64,000 bases of DNA from Streptomyces iakyrus. GTDB taxonomy: Bacteria > Actinomycetota > Actinomycetes > Streptomycetales > Streptomycetaceae. Positions 18,239-26,053 of this stretch are shown here, piece after piece (the first letter of the stretch is position 1; every line of letters starts with the position of its first letter). Position numbers and translations under genes: made by a program. The notes beneath the pieces are model-generated. The model was given only the letters and a program-made list of their open reading frames with translations. It did no database searches and was not told the origin of the DNA. The stretch spans positions 62,001 through 126,000 of the forward strand of contig NZ_JNXI01000019.1 in NCBI RefSeq assembly GCF_000717055.1. Reading direction: 5' to 3'.

Positions 18239-19147
18239 CTAGTCGCTGCTGTTGAGGATCGAGAGGAGCCTCAGGAACTCCAGGTAGATCCACACCAGCG
18301 TCAGCGTGAGGCCGAAGGCCGCGAGCCAGGCCTCCTCGCGCGGGGCGCCGTAGGCGACGCCGTCCTCGACCTGCTTGAAGTCCAGGGCGAGGAAGCAGGC
18401 GCCGAGGATGATGCCGATGACGCCGAAGACGACGCCGAGGGCACCACTGCGGAAGCCGAGGCCGTCACCGCCGCCGAACACCGCGAACAGCAGGTTCACG
18501 GTCATCAGCAGGATGAAGCCGAGCGCGGCCGCCATCACGAAGCCGTAGAAGCGGCGGTTGACGCGGATCCAGCCGGCCTTGTAGGCGATCAGCACGCCGG
18601 CGAAGACCGCCATGGTGCCGATCACGGCCTGCATGGCCGCACCGTCGGCGATGCGGTTGTCGACGATGTTGGAGATGACGCCGAGGAAGACACCCTCGAA
18701 CGCGGCGTACGTCAGGATCAGCGCGGGCGAGGCCTTGCGCTTGAAGGACTGCACGAACGCCAGGACCATGCCGATCAGCGCGGCACCGATACCGATGCCG
18801 TAGCTGCGGCTGATGTTGGCGTCGTCGACCGGCAGCAGCGCCCAGGAGAGCGCCGCGGTGACGATGAGCACACCGAGCGTGCTCGCCGTGCGCAGGACGA
18901 CGTCGTCGATGGTCATCCGGCCGGTGGTGGCCGGTGCCTGCGGCGGCGCGCCGTGCTGCAGGTCCTGCTGGGCGTAAGGGTTCTGCGCGTACGGGTTCTG
19001 CGCGTACGGGTTGCCCGTCGGCTGGGCGTACGGGTTGCCCTGCGTGGCGACAGCGGGACCCCCGGCCTGCGGCGCGGTGTTGAAGCCCGCGTAGCCGTTG
19101 TCGCGGCTGAACCCCCGTCGCGAGAAGACCGGGTTTCTGCTCCTCAT
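18239..19147 (-). CDS. Bax inhibitor-1/YccA family membrane protein
   Basis: 302 residues. The first 75 residues are hydrophilic with tandem NPYAQ repeats (GNPYAQPTGNPYAQNPYAQN), then seven hydrophobic helices carry the family core: ILTYAAFEGVFLGVIS, the RRFYGFVMAAALGFILLM segment and C-terminal ACFLALDFKQVEDGVAYGAP with the conserved acidic pair, ending in WIYLEFLRLLSIL. Family members act as pH-sensitive calcium leak channels; the role in Streptomyces is not established. ATG at 19147 has GGAGG 6 bases upstream. Confidence 0.92.
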   Translation of the reverse strand: MRSRNPVFSRRGFSRDNGYAGFNTAPQAGGPAVATQGNPYAQPTGNPYAQNPYAQNPYAQQDLQHGAPPQAPATTGRMTIDDVVLRTASTLGVLIVTAALSWALLPVDDANISRSYGIGIGAALIGMVLAFVQSFKRKASPALILTYAAFEGVFLGVISNIVDNRIADGAAMQAVIGTMAVFAGVLIAYKAGWIRVNRRFYGFVMAAALGFILLMTVNLLFAVFGGGDGLGFRSGALGVVFGVIGIILGACFLALDFKQVEDGVAYGAPREEAWLAAFGLTLTLVWIYLEFLRLLSILNSSD

Positions 19148-19305
19148 TTCACTCCTCCATGGCCACCAGGCGTGGCCTTGGCTCAAGAGTAATAGGTAGG
19201 CAAAGGAATGACCCTACTGCTTGGGGAGGATCTTTCCCTCGTCGTGCTGCGCAACACGCTACGTGGCTTCGTGATTCCCCTCACCGGAGGGGGGCATTCA
19301 CCGGC

Positions 19306-20481
19306 TCATCCGAAGGGGAAGCCGGTGTACGCCTCCGCCAGGTCCGTCTCGGCCGCGCGGGAGGAGGCGATCCGCTCCAGGCGGGCGAGCTGGAGCCGGT
19401 CCTCGAAGGGCGTCGCGCCGGGTGCGCGGTGCAGCAGGGTCGTCATGTCGTAGGAGAACCGCTCGGCCTGCCAGACGCGGCGCAGGCAGGTCTGCGAGTA
19501 GGCGTCGAGCAGCTCGGGTGATCCGGTCTCCTGCCGGTGGACGAGGGCCCGGGCGAAGGTGACGACGTCGCCGGCGGCGAGGTTCAGCCCCTTCGCGCCG
19601 GTCGGCGGCACGATGTGCGCGGCGTCGCCGGCGAGGAAGAGGCGGCCGTGGCGCATGGGCTCGTGGACGAAGGAGCGCATGGGGGTGACCGACTTCTGGG
19701 TGATCGGGCCGCGCTGGAGGTACCAGTCGTCGGCGGTTTCGAACCGGCGCTCCAGCTCGTCCCAGATCTCCTCGTCGGCCCATGCCCCGGGGTCGGTGCC
19801 CTCGGGCACCTGGAGGTAGAGGCGGGAGACGGCCGGCGAGCGCATGGAGAGCAGGGCGAAGCCGCGGTCGTGGCGGGCGTAGACGAGCTCGTCGTGCGAG
19901 GGCGGCACGTCGGCGAGGATGCCGAGCCAGCCGAAGGGGTACGTCCGCTCGAAGACCTGGGTCAGTCCGGCGGGGATCGCCTTGCGGGCCACGCCCCAGA
20001 AGCCGTCGCAGCCGACGACGTAGGAGCACTCCAGGACGTCCTCGCGGCCCTCGTGCCGGAAGCGGACGCGCGGGGTGTCGGTGCCGGCGTCCTCCACGGC
20101 CAGCGCCTCCGCCTCGAAGAGCAGGGGCCCGCCCTCGCGGAGCTGGAGGGCGATGAGGTCCTTGCACACCTCGGTCTGGGCGTAGACCATCACGGACCGG
20201 CCGCCGGTGAGCCCGGGGAAGTCGACGCGGTGGCGCGTGCGGTCGAAGCGCAGCTCGATGCCGTCGTGGCGCAGCCCTTCGCGGTCCATGCGCTCCCCGG
20301 CCCCGGCCGCGCGCAGCACGTCCGCCGTGCCCTGCTCCAGGATTCCGGCCCGCTGCCGCCGCTCCACGTAGGCGCGGTCGCGGCTCTCCAGGACGACGGA
20401 GTCGATGCCGGCGTTGTGGAGCAGCCGGGCGAGGAGGAGGCCGGCCGGGCCCGCTCCGATGATGCCGACGGTGGTACGCAT
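19306..20481 (-). CDS. pobA: 4-hydroxybenzoate 3-monooxygenase (PobA)
   Basis: 391 residues, the usual PobA length. FAD/NADPH flavoprotein that hydroxylates 4-hydroxybenzoate to protocatechuate. FAD-binding GIIGAGPAGLLLARLL at the N-terminus, the ERRQRAGILEQGT segment typical of PobA, the DG motif GCDGFWG, and LFLAGDAAHIVPPTGAKGLN near the C-terminus. Start ATG at 20481 with AAGGGG upstream, where the flavin fold begins; an upstream frame to 20595 runs through the promoter and is rejected. No other protocatechuate-pathway gene is nearby. It is transcribed in the same direction as bldA, 154 bases downstream of it. Confidence 0.93.
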   Translation of the reverse strand: MRTTVGIIGAGPAGLLLARLLHNAGIDSVVLESRDRAYVERRQRAGILEQGTADVLRAAGAGERMDREGLRHDGIELRFDRTRHRVDFPGLTGGRSVMVYAQTEVCKDLIALQLREGGPLLFEAEALAVEDAGTDTPRVRFRHEGREDVLECSYVVGCDGFWGVARKAIPAGLTQVFERTYPFGWLGILADVPPSHDELVYARHDRGFALLSMRSPAVSRLYLQVPEGTDPGAWADEEIWDELERRFETADDWYLQRGPITQKSVTPMRSFVHEPMRHGRLFLAGDAAHIVPPTGAKGLNLAAGDVVTFARALVHRQETGSPELLDAYSQTCLRRVWQAERFSYDMTTLLHRAPGATPFEDRLQLARLERIASSRAAETDLAEAYTGFPFG

Positions 20482-20492
20482 CGGGCGACCCC

Positions 20493-20522
20493 TTCTCATC
20501 GATCTGCTTCTCATCGATCTGC
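20493..20522. repeat. 15-bp tandem direct repeat in the pobA leader
   Basis: TTCTCATCGATCTGC is present twice in perfect tandem, ending 11 bases before the pobA start. On the mRNA strand each unit reads GCAGATCGATGAGAA, so the leader carries two GAGAAG sequences, the second of which merges with the ribosome site. Confidence 0.9.
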
Positions 20523-20530
20523 GTTCGTCA

Positions 20531-20588
20531 GGTGAAATTTCCTTCACCATGTGCCTGTGAGTCTCCGACGGCATGCGACCGCTGTCAA
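20531..20588 (-). promoter_or_regulatory. pobA promoter with downstream inverted repeat
   Basis: TTGACA (20588-20583) and GAGACT (20565-20560) with a 17-base spacer form a good SigA-type promoter, 79 bases before pobA. Just after the expected start point lies GGTGAA-atttcc-TTCACC (20531-20548), a perfect 6-bp inverted repeat that could bind a pathway regulator (IclR-type PobR proteins are known in this pathway). Confidence 0.65.
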
Positions 20589-20634
20589 CGGGCACGCCGT
20601 GAACTCTTCAATGGACCACGCAGGGATCGGAAGG

Positions 20635-20718
20635 TGCCCGGAGCCGGACTTGAACCGGCACGCCCGCGAAGGGGCAGCGAGGTTTAAGCTCGCCGTGTCT
20701 GCATTCCACCATCCGGGC
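20635..20718 (-). tRNA. bldA: tRNA-Leu (anticodon UAA), bldA
   Basis: Complete class II tRNA on the minus strand. The acceptor stem GCCCGGA/TCCGGGC pairs perfectly, with discriminator A at 20635. The anticodon stem GCGAG/CTCGC encloses loop CTTAAAC, giving anticodon TAA at 20686-20684. A long variable arm (TGCCCCTTCGCGGGC) and T-arm CCGGTTCAAGTCCGG are typical of tRNA-Leu. The encoded 3' end is CCT, so CCA must be added. This tRNA reads UUA, the rarest codon in Streptomyces, and the sequence agrees with the bldA gene that controls development and antibiotic production in S. coelicolor. Confidence 0.96.
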
Positions 20719-20746
20719 AGGCCGTGGGCTCCGCATCGAGGTTCCG

Positions 20747-20752
20747 AGACTA
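20747..20752 (-). promoter_or_regulatory. Putative bldA -10 box
   Basis: TAGTCT on the minus strand lies 29 bases before the mature tRNA 5' end, predicting a start near 20740 and a leader of about 22 bases. No convincing -35 hexamer is found at 17-19 bases. An AT-rich run (ataaaataagacaac, 20793-20807 on the minus reading) lies about 55 bases upstream of the start and could act as an upstream element. Confidence 0.4.
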
Positions 20753-21134
20753 TCCGGACGGGTCCCCCGAACAGCGGAAGCGTGGACCGATGTTGTCTTA
20801 TTTTATTGACGTCTGAGGGTGCATCAGCACACGGAACACGCCATCCGCACTTGCCAATAGCCTTGCGTGCGACGGTCGGCCGCGCATACGGAATGACGGA
20901 ATTTCACCGCCTGAACGAGGGCACTCCACCTGTTCTCGACACCCGGACGCATCGGTTCCCGACACCGGGGCCCCTCAGGGGTGTTCGTCATCCCCAGGTA
21001 TGACATTGCCCCGCGCGGTCAGACCGCAGTCGGCCCTCGGAACCGGAACAACGGGTGACTACACGGCGGCGTGGGACCCGGACGATGGAACACGTCCTTC
21101 CCCGACTCCAGCCGTCCGACAGGAGAACCATCCC
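20753..21134. other. Gene-free region between bldA and the ABC transporter
   Basis: 382 bases between divergent units. It holds the upstream part of the bldA promoter and the promoter of the ABC operon. No ORF with a credible start is seen. A short stem CCCCTcAGGGG lies near 20980, but I could not settle on a promoter for the ABC genes. Confidence 0.4.
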
Positions 21135-21905
21135 GTGACCACCGCACCCCTCACCGACCGGGCCACCACCGCGGCCGCGCGCGCCACGGACCTGTCGAAG
21201 ATCTACGGACAGGGTGAGACCCAGGTGGTCGCCCTGGACCGGGTCTCCGTGGACTTCCGGCAGGCGGAGTTCACCGCGATCATGGGCCCCTCGGGCTCCG
21301 GCAAGTCCACGCTGATGCACTGCGTGGCCGGCCTCGACTCCTTCTCCTCCGGGTCGGTGCGCATAGGCGACACCGAGCTCGGCTCCCTGAAGGACAAGCA
21401 GCTGACGAAGCTGCGCCGGGACAAGATCGGTTTCATCTTCCAGGCGTTCAACCTGCTGCCGACCCTGACGGCCCTGGAGAACATCACCCTTCCGATGGAC
21501 ATCGCGGGGCGCAAGCCGGACAAGCAGTGGCTGGACTCCGTCATCCGGATGGTCGGCCTGGCGGACCGGCTCGGCCACCGCCCGTCCCAGCTCTCCGGCG
21601 GCCAGCAGCAGCGCGTCGCCGTGGCCCGGGCGCTGGCCTCCCGGCCCGAGATCATCTTCGGCGACGAGCCCACCGGAAACCTCGACTCGCGCTCCGGCGC
21701 CGAGGTGCTGGGCTTCCTGCGCAACTCCGTGCGCGAACTGGGCCAGACGGTGGTGATGGTGACGCACGACCCGGTGGCCGCGGCCTACGCGGACCGGGTG
21801 ATCTTCCTGGCGGACGGCCGGATCGTCGACGAGATGCACGGGCCGACGGCCGACTCCGTGCTCGACCGCATGAAGGCGTTCGACGCCAAGGGCCGCACCA
21901 GCTGA
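21135..21905 (+). CDS. ABC transporter ATP-binding protein (MacB/LolD type)
   Basis: 256 residues. Walker A GPSGSGKST, Q-loop FIFQAFNLLPTLTALENI, signature LSGGQQQRVAVARAL, Walker B IIFGDEPTGNLDS and the H-loop VMVTHDP are complete. This belongs to the MacB/LolD/FtsE branch that drives FtsX-like permeases without moving substrate through a classic channel. GTG at 21135 follows AGGAG. The permease starts 38 bases downstream. It is strikingly similar to the ATPase at 49592-50380 in this window. Confidence 0.93.
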   Translation: MTTAPLTDRATTAAARATDLSKIYGQGETQVVALDRVSVDFRQAEFTAIMGPSGSGKSTLMHCVAGLDSFSSGSVRIGDTELGSLKDKQLTKLRRDKIGFIFQAFNLLPTLTALENITLPMDIAGRKPDKQWLDSVIRMVGLADRLGHRPSQLSGGQQQRVAVARALASRPEIIFGDEPTGNLDSRSGAEVLGFLRNSVRELGQTVVMVTHDPVAAAYADRVIFLADGRIVDEMHGPTADSVLDRMKAFDAKGRTS

Positions 21906-21943
21906 TCCCCCGTCAGGACCGACAGGACTGAGAAGAAGAACCC

Positions 21944-24478
21944 ATGTTCCGTACCGCCTTGCGCAATGTGCTCGCGCATAAGGCCCGGCTCCTGATGACC
22001 GTGCTCGCCGTGATGCTCGGCGTCGCATTCGTCTCCGGCACCCTGGTCTTCGCCGACACCCTCTCCAACGCCTTCCGCAACCAGTCGGCGAAGAGCTACG
22101 ACGACGTCGCCGTCGCCGTCTCCTCGCACGCCGACCCGGACGACCCCGAGCAGGAGCCGGGCCTGTCCGGCAAGGTCCTCGACAGGATCTCGGCGGTGGA
22201 CGGCGTCGCAGGGGTGCACGGCCGTGTCGAGGGCTTCGCCGGGGTCGCCGACCCCGACGGGAAGCTGATCGGCGTCGGCTGGTCCAACAAGGGCTCCAAC
22301 TTCGCCCCCGGCAAGGACGGCAAGGACGCCGCCTACACGTTCACCGACGGCTCCGGCCCGGTGAAGGACGACCAGATCGCCCTGGACGAGGAGTCCGCAG
22401 CCAAGGGCGAGTACAAGGTCGGCGACCGGGTGCGCGTCGCGACCAACGGGCCGGTGAAGGAGTACACCCTCAGCGGCGTGTTCACCACCGAGGACGGCGC
22501 CGTCAACGCCGGCGGCAGCCTCGTCCTCTTCGACACCGCCGTCGCCCAGAAGCAGTACCTCAAGCCGGGGTACTTCGAGAGCGTCACCGTCACCGCCGCG
22601 TCCGGCGCCGACGACGCGCGGATCCTGGACGCCGTCAAGCCACTGCTGCCCGAGACGGCCGAGGCCCGGACCGGCAAGGCGCTCGCCGACGAACAGGCCG
22701 AGCAGATCGAGCAGGGCATGGGCAACCTCAAGCAGGTCCTGCTCGGCTTCGCGGGCATCGCGCTCTTCGTCGGGATCTTCCTGATCTCCAACACGTTCAC
22801 GATGCTGGTCGCCCAGCGCACCAAGGAGATCGCCCTGATGCGCGCCGTCGGCGCGTCCCGCAAGCAGATCACCCGCTCGGTGCTCGCCGAGGCCGCGCTG
22901 GTGGGTCTGGTCGCCTCGGCCGTCGGTTTCGTCCTCGGCATCGGCCTGGCCGTCGCACTGCGCTCCGGCATGGCCGCGTTCGACATGAAGATGCCGGACG
23001 GTCCGCTGATCCTGTCCGCCACGCCGGTGATCGCGGCTCTCTCGGTGGGCGTGCTGATCACGACGTTCGCCGCCTGGCTGCCCGGCCGCCGGGCCGCGAA
23101 GATCCCGCCGGTGGCGGCCATGAACAGCGTCCACGCGGTGGCCACCACCAAGTCGCTGGTGCTGCGCAACTCCATCGGCGCGGTCGTCACCGCCGCCGGC
23201 GCCGTGGGGATCGTGGCGGGTGCCTCGACCGGTGGCGACGACGGCCGCATGTACATCGGGGCGGGCGCCTTCCTCGCGCTGATCGGCGTGATCATCCTGA
23301 TTCCGCTGCTGTCCCGGCCCGTGATCGCGCTCGTCCGCCCGCTGCTCGTCGGCCCCTTCGGGGTGGCCGGCAAGCTGGCCGGCCAGAACGCGGTCCGCAA
23401 CCCGCGCCGCACCGGCGCCACCGCCTCGGCGCTGGCCATCGGACTGACGCTCGTGACCGGCCTGTCGGTGCTCGGCATCACGGTCGGCACGGCCATCGAC
23501 AAGATGACCACCGACAACATCAGGGCCGACTACATGGTCTCGATGGCCAACGGCGGTGACCTCGACCGGTCGGCCCTGACCGCGCTGGAGAAGGCGAAGG
23601 GCGTCTCCGCTCTCTCGCCGCAGCAGAGCTCCTACTTCAAGGTCGACGGCGACGACTTCGTCTCCGCCTCGGCGGTCACCCCCGGCGACATCGAGAAGGT
23701 CCTGGCCGTCGACGTCGTCAGCGGCAGCGCGGACTCGCTCGCCGAGGGCCGGATCGCGGTCGCCGAGAAGACGGCGAAGAGCAGGGGCTGGAAGACCGGC
23801 GACACCGTCCCCGTCACCTTCGGCGACGACAAGAAGGCCGAGCTGACGGTCGGCGCCGTCTACAAGGACAGCGAGTTCCTCTCCCCCGTCCTCATCGATC
23901 GCAAGATCGTCGACCGGCACGAGACGAAGCCGTCCATCCAGCAGATCTTCGTGAAGGTCGACGGCGGCCAGTCCGCGGCGAACGAGCAGGTCCTCGTCGA
24001 CGCGCTGGGCGACAACCCCGCGATCACCGTGATGGACCGGCAGGACATCCGCAACGAGTTCGGCGGCGCCATCAACACCCTGCTGAACATCATGTACGGC
24101 CTGCTGGCGATGGCCCTGATCATCGCGGTGCTGGGCGTGGTCAACACCCTCGCGATGTCGGTCTTCGAACGGCAGCAGGAGATCGGCATGCTGCGCGCCA
24201 TCGGCCTGGACCGGCGCCGGGTGAAGCGGATGGTCCGGCTGGAGGCCGTCGTCATCTCGGTGTTCGGCGCGGTGGTCGGCATCGGTCTCGGGGCGTTCCT
24301 CGGCTGGGCGATCGGCGAGACCTTCGCGGACCAGATCCCGGGGTACGCGCTGGTCCTGCCCTGGGACCGGATCGGGATCTTCCTGGTGCTGGCCGGTCTG
24401 GTCGGCGTCCTGGCCGCGATGTGGCCGGCCCGCAACGCCGCGCGGCTGAACATGCTGAACGCCATCAAGGCAGAGTGA
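21944..24478 (+). CDS. MacB/FtsX-family ABC transporter permease
   Basis: 844 residues. N-terminal helix after LRNVLAHKARLLMTVLAVML, then a large extracytoplasmic domain (about 45-250), an FtsX block of three helices (about 260-390) containing NTFTMLVAQRTKEIALMRAVGASRK (abridged: AQRTKEIALMRAVGASRKQ), a middle pair of helices, a second extracellular domain (about 520-710) and a second FtsX block with ERQQEIGMLRAIGLDRRR. Both blocks carry the coupling-helix sequence REIGLMRA-like that contacts the ATPase. Ends with NMLNAIKAE, closely like its paralogue at 47016. Likely exports or extracts a lipophilic or peptide compound; substrate unknown. Confidence 0.92.
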   Translation: MFRTALRNVLAHKARLLMTVLAVMLGVAFVSGTLVFADTLSNAFRNQSAKSYDDVAVAVSSHADPDDPEQEPGLSGKVLDRISAVDGVAGVHGRVEGFAGVADPDGKLIGVGWSNKGSNFAPGKDGKDAAYTFTDGSGPVKDDQIALDEESAAKGEYKVGDRVRVATNGPVKEYTLSGVFTTEDGAVNAGGSLVLFDTAVAQKQYLKPGYFESVTVTAASGADDARILDAVKPLLPETAEARTGKALADEQAEQIEQGMGNLKQVLLGFAGIALFVGIFLISNTFTMLVAQRTKEIALMRAVGASRKQITRSVLAEAALVGLVASAVGFVLGIGLAVALRSGMAAFDMKMPDGPLILSATPVIAALSVGVLITTFAAWLPGRRAAKIPPVAAMNSVHAVATTKSLVLRNSIGAVVTAAGAVGIVAGASTGGDDGRMYIGAGAFLALIGVIILIPLLSRPVIALVRPLLVGPFGVAGKLAGQNAVRNPRRTGATASALAIGLTLVTGLSVLGITVGTAIDKMTTDNIRADYMVSMANGGDLDRSALTALEKAKGVSALSPQQSSYFKVDGDDFVSASAVTPGDIEKVLAVDVVSGSADSLAEGRIAVAEKTAKSRGWKTGDTVPVTFGDDKKAELTVGAVYKDSEFLSPVLIDRKIVDRHETKPSIQQIFVKVDGGQSAANEQVLVDALGDNPAITVMDRQDIRNEFGGAINTLLNIMYGLLAMALIIAVLGVVNTLAMSVFERQQEIGMLRAIGLDRRRVKRMVRLEAVVISVFGAVVGIGLGAFLGWAIGETFADQIPGYALVLPWDRIGIFLVLAGLVGVLAAMWPARNAARLNMLNAIKAE

Positions 24479-24500
24479 CCTCGCCGCTCCGCGGTACGCC

Positions 24501-24540
24501 GAAGGGCCGGGCCCCCCCGTCACGGGGGGCCCGGCCCTTC
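24501..24540. terminator. Bidirectional hairpin terminator
   Basis: 17-bp perfect stem GAAGGGCCGGGCCCCCC / GGGGGGCCCGGCCCTTC with a 6-base loop, 22 bases after the permease stop and convergent with the methyltransferase gene. Confidence 0.85.
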
Positions 24541-24590
24541 CGGTCGTGCCCGGGTCAGTCCCGGTCGGTCGTGCCCGGGTCAGTCCCGGT
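24541..24590. repeat. 25-bp tandem duplication over the methyltransferase stop codon
   Basis: CGGTCGTGCCCGGGTCAGTC plus five further bases is repeated with a period of 25 (copies begin at 24541 and 24566). The stop codon TGA of the minus-strand gene (24582-24580) lies in the second copy. Because 25 is not a multiple of three, the duplicated copy would read in another frame. Confidence 0.85.
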
Positions 24591-25887
24591 CGGGCGCGCC
24601 CCAGGTGCGGGCCCGCAACGGCATCCCGGAGATCCCCGGGTCCGGGGTGCGGACGGCCAGGACCTGGTTGACGCCGATGCGGTTGCGTTCGAAGGCCAGG
24701 GCCGAGGCCGCCATGTACAGGCGCCAGACGCGGGCGCGGCCGGGGCCGGCCAGCTGGACGGCACGCCGCCAGTCGGCCTCCAGGCGGGACACCCACCGGC
24801 GCAGGGTGAGGGCGTAGTGCTCGCGGATGGCCTCGACGTCGCGCACCTCGAACCCGGCGCGCTCCAGCTGCGCCACGGTGCTGCCGATCGGCTGGAGTTC
24901 GCCGTCGGGGAAGACGTAGGAGTCGATGAACGCGTCGACGCTGTAGGTCGACTCGTCGCGCTGCGGGCGGCGGGCGATCTGGTGGTTCAGGAGCCGTCCG
25001 CCGGGCTTGAGCAGGCTGTACAGGTCGTCGGCGTACTCCAGGTACCGCTCGGCGCCGACGTGTTCGGCCATGCCGATGGAGGAGACCGCGTCGTAGGGTC
25101 CGTCACGGACGTCGCGGTAGTCCTGGACGCGGATCTCGACCTTGTCGGTGAGGCCCTCGTCGGCGACGCGCTTGCGGGCGTAGGCGGCCTGCTCCTGGGA
25201 GAGCGTGACGCCGACGACGCTCACGCCGTGCTCCCGGGCGGCGTGGATGGCCATGGAGCCCCAGCCGCAGCCGACGTCGAGCAGCCGCAGGCCGGGTCTC
25301 AGACCGAGCTTGCGGCAGACGAGTTCGAGCTTGTCCCACTGGGCCTGTTCGAGGGTGCTGTCCGGGGTGGGCCAGTAGGCGCAGGAGTACACCATGGACG
25401 GACCGAGGACGATCTCGTAGAAGTCGTTGCCGACATCGTAGTGGTGGCTGATGGCGCGTCGGTCGGTGTGCTTGGTGTGCAGGTGGCGGCGGGGGCTGCG
25501 GGCCTCTTCGCGGGGCGGCGTGGGCGGCAGCGGGAGACCGGCGAGCTTGACCAGTCCGCGGACGGCGGCGCGGACCTCGGGGTCGCGCAGCGCCTGGGCG
25601 AGGGTACGGGCGTCCTCGCCGCGCTCCCAGATGAGGCCCGCCAGCAGATCGAGGGTCGTGTAGAGGTCGCCCTCGATGTCGAGGTCCCCCGCCACCCAGG
25701 CGCGGGCCAGGCCCAGTTCACCCGGTTTCCACAGCAGGCGGCGCAGGGCGCGGCGGTTGCGTACGACCAGGGTCGGCGCGCCCGGCGGACCGGCCTGCGA
25801 ACCGTCCCAGGCACGGATGCCCACCGGGAGCGGCGCTCCCAGCAACTGTGTGAAGAGGCCCTGCAGCCGCGGCGCGGCGTCTGCCAT
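24580..25887 (-). CDS. Cyclopropane-fatty-acid-synthase-family SAM methyltransferase
   Basis: 435 residues. The SAM-binding motif LLDVGCGWGSMAIHAA and the post-I region VVGVTLSQEQAAYA identify the CFA synthase/mycolic acid cyclopropanase family, as do HHYDVGNDFYEIVLGPSMVYSCAYW and the catalytic-region SIGMAEHVGAERY. An N-terminal domain of about 130 residues precedes it, as in CFA synthases. Such enzymes methylate unsaturated membrane lipids, forming cyclopropane or branched chains. ATG at 25887 follows GGAGG at 8 bases. Confidence 0.9.
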   Translation of the reverse strand: MADAAPRLQGLFTQLLGAPLPVGIRAWDGSQAGPPGAPTLVVRNRRALRRLLWKPGELGLARAWVAGDLDIEGDLYTTLDLLAGLIWERGEDARTLAQALRDPEVRAAVRGLVKLAGLPLPPTPPREEARSPRRHLHTKHTDRRAISHHYDVGNDFYEIVLGPSMVYSCAYWPTPDSTLEQAQWDKLELVCRKLGLRPGLRLLDVGCGWGSMAIHAAREHGVSVVGVTLSQEQAAYARKRVADEGLTDKVEIRVQDYRDVRDGPYDAVSSIGMAEHVGAERYLEYADDLYSLLKPGGRLLNHQIARRPQRDESTYSVDAFIDSYVFPDGELQPIGSTVAQLERAGFEVRDVEAIREHYALTLRRWVSRLEADWRRAVQLAGPGRARVWRLYMAASALAFERNRIGVNQVLAVRTPDPGISGMPLRARTWGAPDRD

Positions 25888-25983
25888 GGTGTACACCTCC
25901 GTGACAGGTAATCCCGGAATGTCGGACACCACGTAAACACCTGCGGGGCTTCGGCGCAGTCCCCGGCACGCGTCATGTCTGGG

Positions 25984-26032
25984 CAAAACAAGCCGAAGGA
26001 CCTCCCGCACCACGGATGGCGGGAGGCCCTTC
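25984..26032 (-). terminator. Rho-independent terminator of ndh
   Basis: On the minus strand an interrupted stem GAAGG-CCTCCCGC / GCGGGAGG-CCTTC (25995-26032) begins 21 bases after the ndh stop codon and is followed by GGCTTGTTTTGCCC, a real T-tract. Confidence 0.8.
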
Positions 26033-26053
26033 GTCTGACGGATGACCGGCCGG

